A DNA stretch of 5,818 nucleotides, from the NCBI RefSeq assembly GCF_042648505.1, contig NZ_JBHRXK010000018.1:1-5818 (forward strand), given 5' to 3'. How positions within the stretch are numbered: the first letter of the stretch is position 1; every line of letters begins with the position of its first letter. A program made the position numbers and the translations under genes. Shown here piece after piece: positions 1-5,818 of this stretch. Under the pieces are notes generated by a model, which saw only the letters and a program-made list of their open reading frames with translations, was not told the DNA's origin and did no database searches. The stretch comes from Lysobacter_L cavernae. GTDB lineage: Bacteria > Pseudomonadota > Gammaproteobacteria > Xanthomonadales > Xanthomonadaceae.

Positions 1-80
1 GTGCGTGTGCACAATGCGCGCCCCGCCGAGGTGAAGTTGACCGAAGCGGGGCGCGGTTGAAGCGGCGATTTCGAAGGCGG
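1..80. other. Gene-free upstream region of the rRNA operon
   Basis: No coding region is supported here. The stretch is GC-rich, and its only clear structure is the inverted repeat at 17-26 and 46-55, listed separately. A TTGACC at 37-42 resembles a -35 box, but I see no usable -10 box 16-18 nt downstream. An upstream gene may end outside the window; nothing here shows its terminus. Confidence 0.6.
17..55. repeat. 10-bp perfect inverted repeat upstream of P1
   Basis: CGCGCCCCGC (17-26) is exactly complementary to GCGGGGCGCG (46-55), with 19 nt between the arms. It ends 25 nt before the P1 -35 box. It could be the stem of a terminator for an upstream gene, but no T-tract follows it. It could also be a protein-binding site, or a chance product of high GC. 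The pairing is directly seen; any role is inference. Confidence 0.5.
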
Positions 81-108
81 TTGACGGTTTCGAAAGGTGC
101 TGTAAGAT
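81..108 (+). promoter_or_regulatory. rRNA promoter P1 (sigma70-type)
   Basis: A -35 box TTGACG (81-86, 5 of 6 to consensus) and a -10 box TAAGAT (103-108, 4 of 6) are separated by 16 nt. Transcription should start near 115. The stretch from the -10 box to the predicted start (109-115) is all G and C except none or one base, the kind of GC-rich discriminator expected of promoters under ppGpp/DksA control. The element is repeated almost identically 109 bp downstream as P2, which strengthens the call for both. Confidence 0.8.
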
Positions 109-189
109 GCGCGGCCCGGCAGACTGGCTGGTCCCTGAAGAGGGGTGCAAACGGTCGCCGGGGCAGCAAAAAGAGTTCGGAACAGGGTG

Positions 190-217
190 TTGACGGTTAC
201 GAAATCTGCTGTAAGAT
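190..217 (+). promoter_or_regulatory. rRNA promoter P2 (sigma70-type)
   Basis: A -35 box TTGACG (190-195) and a -10 box TAAGAT (212-217) are separated by 16 nt, with predicted start near 224. The discriminator gtgcggc is GC-rich. Just upstream, positions 164-175 contain a short A-rich run (gcaaaaagag) that could act as a weak UP element. P2 matches P1 at 32 of 36 positions (80-115 against 189-224), spacer included. P2 lies 259 nt before the 16S and would produce the shorter leader. Confidence 0.8.
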
Positions 218-284
218 GTGCGGCTCCCTGAAGCACTTTGGTGCGGCAGGCGAGGCAAGGGAAAGGCGCTGAGGCCGGCCCCGA

Positions 285-296
285 CGATCTTTGACA
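285..296 (+). promoter_or_regulatory. Leader boxA-like antitermination site
   Basis: CGATCTTTGACA matches the E. coli rrn boxA TGCTCTTTAACA at 9 of 12 positions, including the core TCTTT and the ACA end. In rRNA operons boxA RNA binds NusB-S10 and nucleates an antitermination complex, which prevents Rho termination in untranslated RNA. Its place here, before the 16S stalk strand, and a second copy before the 23S both match the usual arrangement. I see no convincing boxB hairpin immediately upstream. Confidence 0.65.
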
Positions 297-302
297 GTGT
301 GC

Positions 303-326
303 GCAGGTGACTTGTGCGGGCGTCTG
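303..326 (+). other. 16S processing stem, 5' strand
   Basis: This 24-nt stretch pairs with 2055-2078, downstream of the 16S. There are 22 Watson-Crick pairs, one G-U wobble (320 with 2061) and one mismatch (309 with 2072). Such long helices closing off the 16S are the established substrate of RNase III. Exact cut sites cannot be read from the sequence. Confidence 0.88.
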
Positions 327-355
327 GCCGGTGGATGGTTGTCCATCAGCAGACG
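321..355 (+). other. Leader hairpin overlapping the 16S stalk strand
   Basis: CGTCTG (321-326) can pair locally with CAGACG (350-355). Inside it, GATGG (334-338) pairs with CCATC (343-347) around a TTGT loop. The outer arm 321-326 is also part of the 16S processing stem, where it pairs with another CAGACG at 2055-2060, so the two foldings exclude each other. The pairing is seen in the sequence; a role as a transient fold is inferred. Confidence 0.5.
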
Positions 356-442
356 TTCGACACAGAGTCTCAATGATTCAAGAAAGCATGCAAATGCGAG
401 TAATCGAGTATTGGGGCCTGGATAGACGACTGCACTCAAAGC

Positions 443-472
443 ATTGACGAGGCCTTCGGGCCGAGTCGCAAT
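443..472 (+). other. UUCG-capped hairpin next to the 16S 5' end
   Basis: GGCC (451-454) and GGCC (459-462) pair around a TTCG (UUCG) tetraloop. Next come adjacent GA/GA positions (449-450 with 463-464) that can form tandem sheared G-A pairs, then GAC (446-448) with GTC (465-467). An alternative lower arm pairs ATTG (443-446) with CAAT (469-472). It ends only a few bases before the 16S, so it may help folding or 5' maturation. Confidence 0.55.
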
Positions 473-475
473 ACT

Positions 476-2020
<1,545 letters not shown>

Positions 2021-2138
2021 AGAGATGTAAAAAAGATGGGCAGCATGTGCCTGTCAGACGTCCGCACAAGTGACCTGCATTCAGAGTTCCCGGCGGTACC
2101 CACAGGGGTATTGGCCGCGGGAGCGTCCCGTTTCATAT
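2021..2138 (+). other. 16S to tRNA-Ala spacer
   Basis: This 118-nt transcribed spacer holds the 3' strand of the 16S stem (2055-2078). It also holds the first arm of a stem that encloses both tRNAs (2080-2089) and two small hairpins: TACCC (2097-2101) with GGGTA (2106-2110), and CGGGA (2118-2122) with TCCCG (2126-2130) around a GCG loop. The second hairpin sits 8 nt before the tRNA-Ala 5' end. No gene is seen. Confidence 0.75.
2055..2078 (+). other. 16S processing stem, 3' strand
   Basis: This strand pairs with leader 303-326 over 24 positions (22 Watson-Crick, one wobble, one mismatch), looping out the 16S. The helix base ends directly beside the stem that encloses the two tRNAs (2080-2089 with 2319-2328), which suggests coaxial stacking at a junction. 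Confidence 0.88.
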
Positions 2139-2214
2139 GGGGCTTTAGCTCAGCTGGGAGAGCACCTGCTTTGCAAGCAGGGGGTCGTCGGTTCGATCCC
2201 GACAAGCTCCACCA
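2139..2214 (+). tRNA. tRNA-Ala (anticodon TGC)
   Basis: A 76-nt tRNA with an encoded CCA end. The cloverleaf is complete: acceptor GGGGCTT with AAGCTCC, D stem GCTC with GAGC, anticodon stem CCTGC with GCAGG, T stem GTCGG with CCGAC, and T loop TTCGATC. The anticodon loop TTTGCAA (2170-2176) gives TGC at 2172-2174, which reads GCN alanine codons. The acceptor has the G3-U70 wobble pair that alanyl-tRNA synthetase uses as its main identity element. It is first of the spacer tRNA pair, ahead of Ile, the reverse of the E. coli order and usual in the Xanthomonas group. Confidence 0.98.
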
Positions 2215-2231
2215 CCTGGCATCAAGACATT

Positions 2232-2308
<77 letters not shown>

Positions 2309-2547
2309 CATCCCGCAAGAACTCTGAACTGCGCACACATAAAGATTTGAAACGACACAGGCGCTGAAGCCTTTGCCGTGTTCTTTGAAAAACTGGAATG
2401 TAGCGAGCGTTTTGAGACGAATGTCCATGACGTGTCGTAGAGGCTAAGGCGGGGCCCTAGAGGCCCTAACATTTGAAGTTGTCGATATTCGCGTCGAGGA
2501 TTTGTACCCCTCGGCACAGACAACCCTGAGGCGACTTGGGGTTATAT
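2309..2547 (+). other. tRNA-Ile to 23S spacer
   Basis: This 239-nt spacer has no gene. It contains the far arm of the tRNA-enclosing stem, a region complementary to the leader (2333-2338, extendable to 2329), a boxB-like hairpin and boxA (2359-2390), and segments complementary to the 23S-5S spacer (2394-2407, 2418-2425, 2478-2486, 2492-2498). Local hairpins include GGGGCC/GGCCCT around CTAGA (2451-2467) and CCTC...GAGG (2509-2531). The 23S stalk strand begins at 2534. Confidence 0.75.
2359..2390 (+). promoter_or_regulatory. Second boxA with upstream hairpin, before 23S
   Basis: TGTTCTTTGAAA (2379-2390) matches the E. coli rrn boxA TGCTCTTTAACA at 9 of 12 positions, with the same TTCTTTGA-type core as the leader site. 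A small hairpin, AGGC (2359-2362) with GCCT (2369-2372) around GCTGAA, sits 6 nt upstream in the position of boxB. It would renew the NusB-S10 antitermination complex before the long 23S gene. Confidence 0.65.

Positions 2548-2555
<8 letters not shown>
2534..2555 (+). other. 23S processing stem, 5' strand
   Basis: This 22-nt stretch pairs with 5419-5440. Twenty-one pairs are Watson-Crick and one is a G-U wobble (2539 with 5435). The last eight pairs (2548-2555 with 5419-5426) are helix 1 of mature 23S; the rest is the precursor extension expected to be cut by RNase III. Confidence 0.9.
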
Positions 2556-5418
<2,863 letters not shown>

Positions 5419-5428
<10 letters not shown>

Positions 5429-5440
5429 ATAACCTCAAGT
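5419..5440 (+). other. 23S processing stem, 3' strand
   Basis: This strand pairs with 2534-2555. It includes the 3' end of mature 23S (to about 5428) and 12 nt of the following spacer. Confidence 0.9.
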
Positions 5441-5539
5441 GGCCTTGGACTCGACGATACGTCGACGACATTCGCCTGACTCGCTACATTCCAACCCATG
5501 CAAGCTGGCGCAGCTTTAATTTGCGCCGCTTCACAAGCT
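5429..5539 (+). other. 23S to 5S spacer
   Basis: This 111-nt spacer has no gene. It contains the end of the 23S stalk, a six-pair TCGACG/CGTCGA hairpin with an ATA loop (5451-5465), and CTCGCTACATTCCA (5480-5493), exactly complementary to 2394-2407 before the 23S. A bulged hairpin at 5502-5531 pairs AAGC and GGCGCA with TGCGCC and GCTT. It lies 8 nt before the 5S and may mark the region cut by an RNase E-type enzyme during 5S release. Confidence 0.7.
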
Positions 5540-5658
5540 TGTCCAGTGACAATAGCTGTGTGGAACCACCCGATCCCATCCCGAACTCGGAAGTGAAACG
5601 CACATGCGCCGATGGTAGTGTGGCCTAAGCCATGCAAGAGTAGGTCATCGCTGGGCAT
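5540..5658 (+). rRNA. rrf: 5S ribosomal RNA
   Basis: A 119-nt 5S rRNA (E. coli 120). The ends were set by helix I, TGTCCAGTG (5540-5548) with CGCTGGGCA (5649-5657): nine pairs including two G-U. The conserved CCCGAACTCGGAAGTGAAAC stretch (5579-5598) and the GCGCCGATGGTAGTGTGG stretch (5606-5623) are present. It is the last gene of the operon, 111 nt after the 23S and 6 nt before the terminator stem. Confidence 0.97.
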
Positions 5659-5664
5659 CTATCC

Positions 5665-5702
5665 GAAGGCCGGTCCCCGAAAGGGACCGGCCTTCTTCTT
5701 TG
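5665..5702 (+). terminator. Intrinsic terminator of the rRNA operon
   Basis: GAAGGCCGGTCCC (5665-5677) pairs perfectly with GGGACCGGCCTTC (5683-5695), a 13-bp GC-rich stem with a CGAAA loop. The tail TTCTTTGTG is U-rich but interrupted. Its place right after the 5S marks the operon end. The strong stem may compensate for the imperfect U-tract, since antiterminated polymerase must still stop here. Confidence 0.93.
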
Positions 5703-5818
5703 TGCGTCTTGCATACACCGGGCATGCCAATGCCGGACTGCCTGGCCTGCGGACCCGCACGCCGCCCGGATAATCCAAGGCCTTGAATCAGAACAACGGC
5801 AACGTCGTGCCTGCAGGT
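5703..5818. other. Downstream flank with no supported gene
   Basis: No coding region with a start site or recognisable product is seen. A weak hairpin occurs at 5718-5736: GGCAT with ATGCC plus two outer C-G pairs past a bulged G, loop GCCA. No T-tract follows. A frame on the - strand is open from the window edge, but it runs through the terminator and into the 5S, so I do not call it. Confidence 0.5.

Larger units (their letters stand above)
80..233 (+). repeat. Duplicated promoter module
   Basis: Copy 1 is 80-115 and copy 2 is 189-224, identical at 32 of 36 bases. Differences are one base after the -35 box, two adjacent bases in the spacer, and one base after the -10 box. The similarity continues downstream: TCCCTGAAG occurs at 132-140 and 225-233. 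In copy 1 it is displaced by 16 extra bases (116-131). This looks like an ancestral duplication of a promoter with its initial transcribed region, followed by an insertion in copy 1 or a deletion in copy 2. Confidence 0.75.
218..475 (+). other. Transcribed 16S leader
   Basis: This is the untranslated 5' leader between promoter P2 and the 16S. It contains, in order: a GCAC/GTGC hairpin with a TTTG loop (233-244), the boxA-like site (285-296), the 5' strand of the 16S stalk (303-326), a local hairpin at 321-355, a four-pair GCAT/ATGC hairpin with a GCAA (GNRA) tetraloop (386-397), and a UUCG-capped hairpin next to the 16S. AGTATTG (407-413) is also exactly complementary to CAATACT (469-475), which would bring the sequence abutting the 16S 5' end into a helix. 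There is no supported ORF. Confidence 0.75.

Noticed and set aside
37..62. Possible third promoter starting at TTGACC (37-42)
   Set aside because: Nothing like TATAAT or the TAAGAT of P1/P2 lies 15-18 nt downstream, and the box sits in the loop of the inverted repeat.
57..272. 71-codon open frame on the + strand across the promoter region
   Set aside because: It spans both promoters, has no ribosome binding site, and its content is Arg/Gly/Lys-rich GC noise. The duplicated promoter boxes explain the DNA better.
5718..5736. Second terminator hairpin after the operon
   Set aside because: The stem is short with a bulge and lacks a T-tract. It is noted only as a weak palindrome.
5646..5818. - strand frame open from the right edge
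   Set aside because: It would read through the terminator stem and into the 5S before stopping, and GC-rich DNA often stays open this long. The far end of a convergent gene cannot be fully excluded from 116 nt.

Overview
This window is one complete bacterial ribosomal RNA operon on the + strand, in the order promoters, leader, 16S, tRNA-Ala(UGC), tRNA-Ile(GAU), 23S, 5S, terminator. I see no credible protein-coding gene. The open frames that exist run across or antisense to the rRNA and tRNA genes. The 16S reads as Gammaproteobacteria, family Xanthomonadaceae (Lysobacteraceae). The V1-V3 wording (for example the 'tttgtccggaaagaaaagc' stretch near 915) and the Ala-before-Ile tRNA order fit Lysobacter or a close relative better than Xanthomonas, Stenotrophomonas or Xylella. 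That genus call is from memory of the family's rRNA and is not an alignment.

Layout. Positions 1-80 are gene-free upstream DNA holding a perfect 10-bp inverted repeat. Two nearly identical sigma70-type promoters (P1 at 81-108, P2 at 190-217) start the operon. A leader of about 250 nt follows, with a boxA-like antitermination site (285-296), the 5' strand of the 16S processing stem (303-326) and several small hairpins, including one with a UUCG loop just before the 16S. The 16S is 476-2020. The 16S-23S spacer (2021-2547) carries the 3' strand of the 16S stem, tRNA-Ala (2139-2214), tRNA-Ile (2232-2308), a second boxA (2379-2390) and the 5' strand of the 23S stem. The 23S (2548-5428) has no intervening sequence. 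A 111-nt spacer leads to the 5S (5540-5658) and then a strong intrinsic terminator (5665-5702). The last 116 nt show no supported gene.

How it works together. Both promoters feed one long transcript. The boxA elements would recruit the NusB/S10 antitermination complex so that polymerase crosses the untranslated rRNA genes. Long complementary flanks fold each large rRNA into a loop on a double-stranded stalk, the expected RNase III substrate. RNase P and RNase E-type cuts would then release the tRNAs and 5S. GC-rich discriminators after both -10 boxes fit growth-rate and ppGpp control.

No new biological system is visible. The observations that merit a second look concern precursor RNA architecture: a three-way junction in which the leader can pair with two separate parts of the 16S-23S spacer, a stem enclosing both tRNAs, a leader hairpin that competes with the 16S stalk, the duplicated promoter module, and a U-U mismatch in the T stem of tRNA-Ile.
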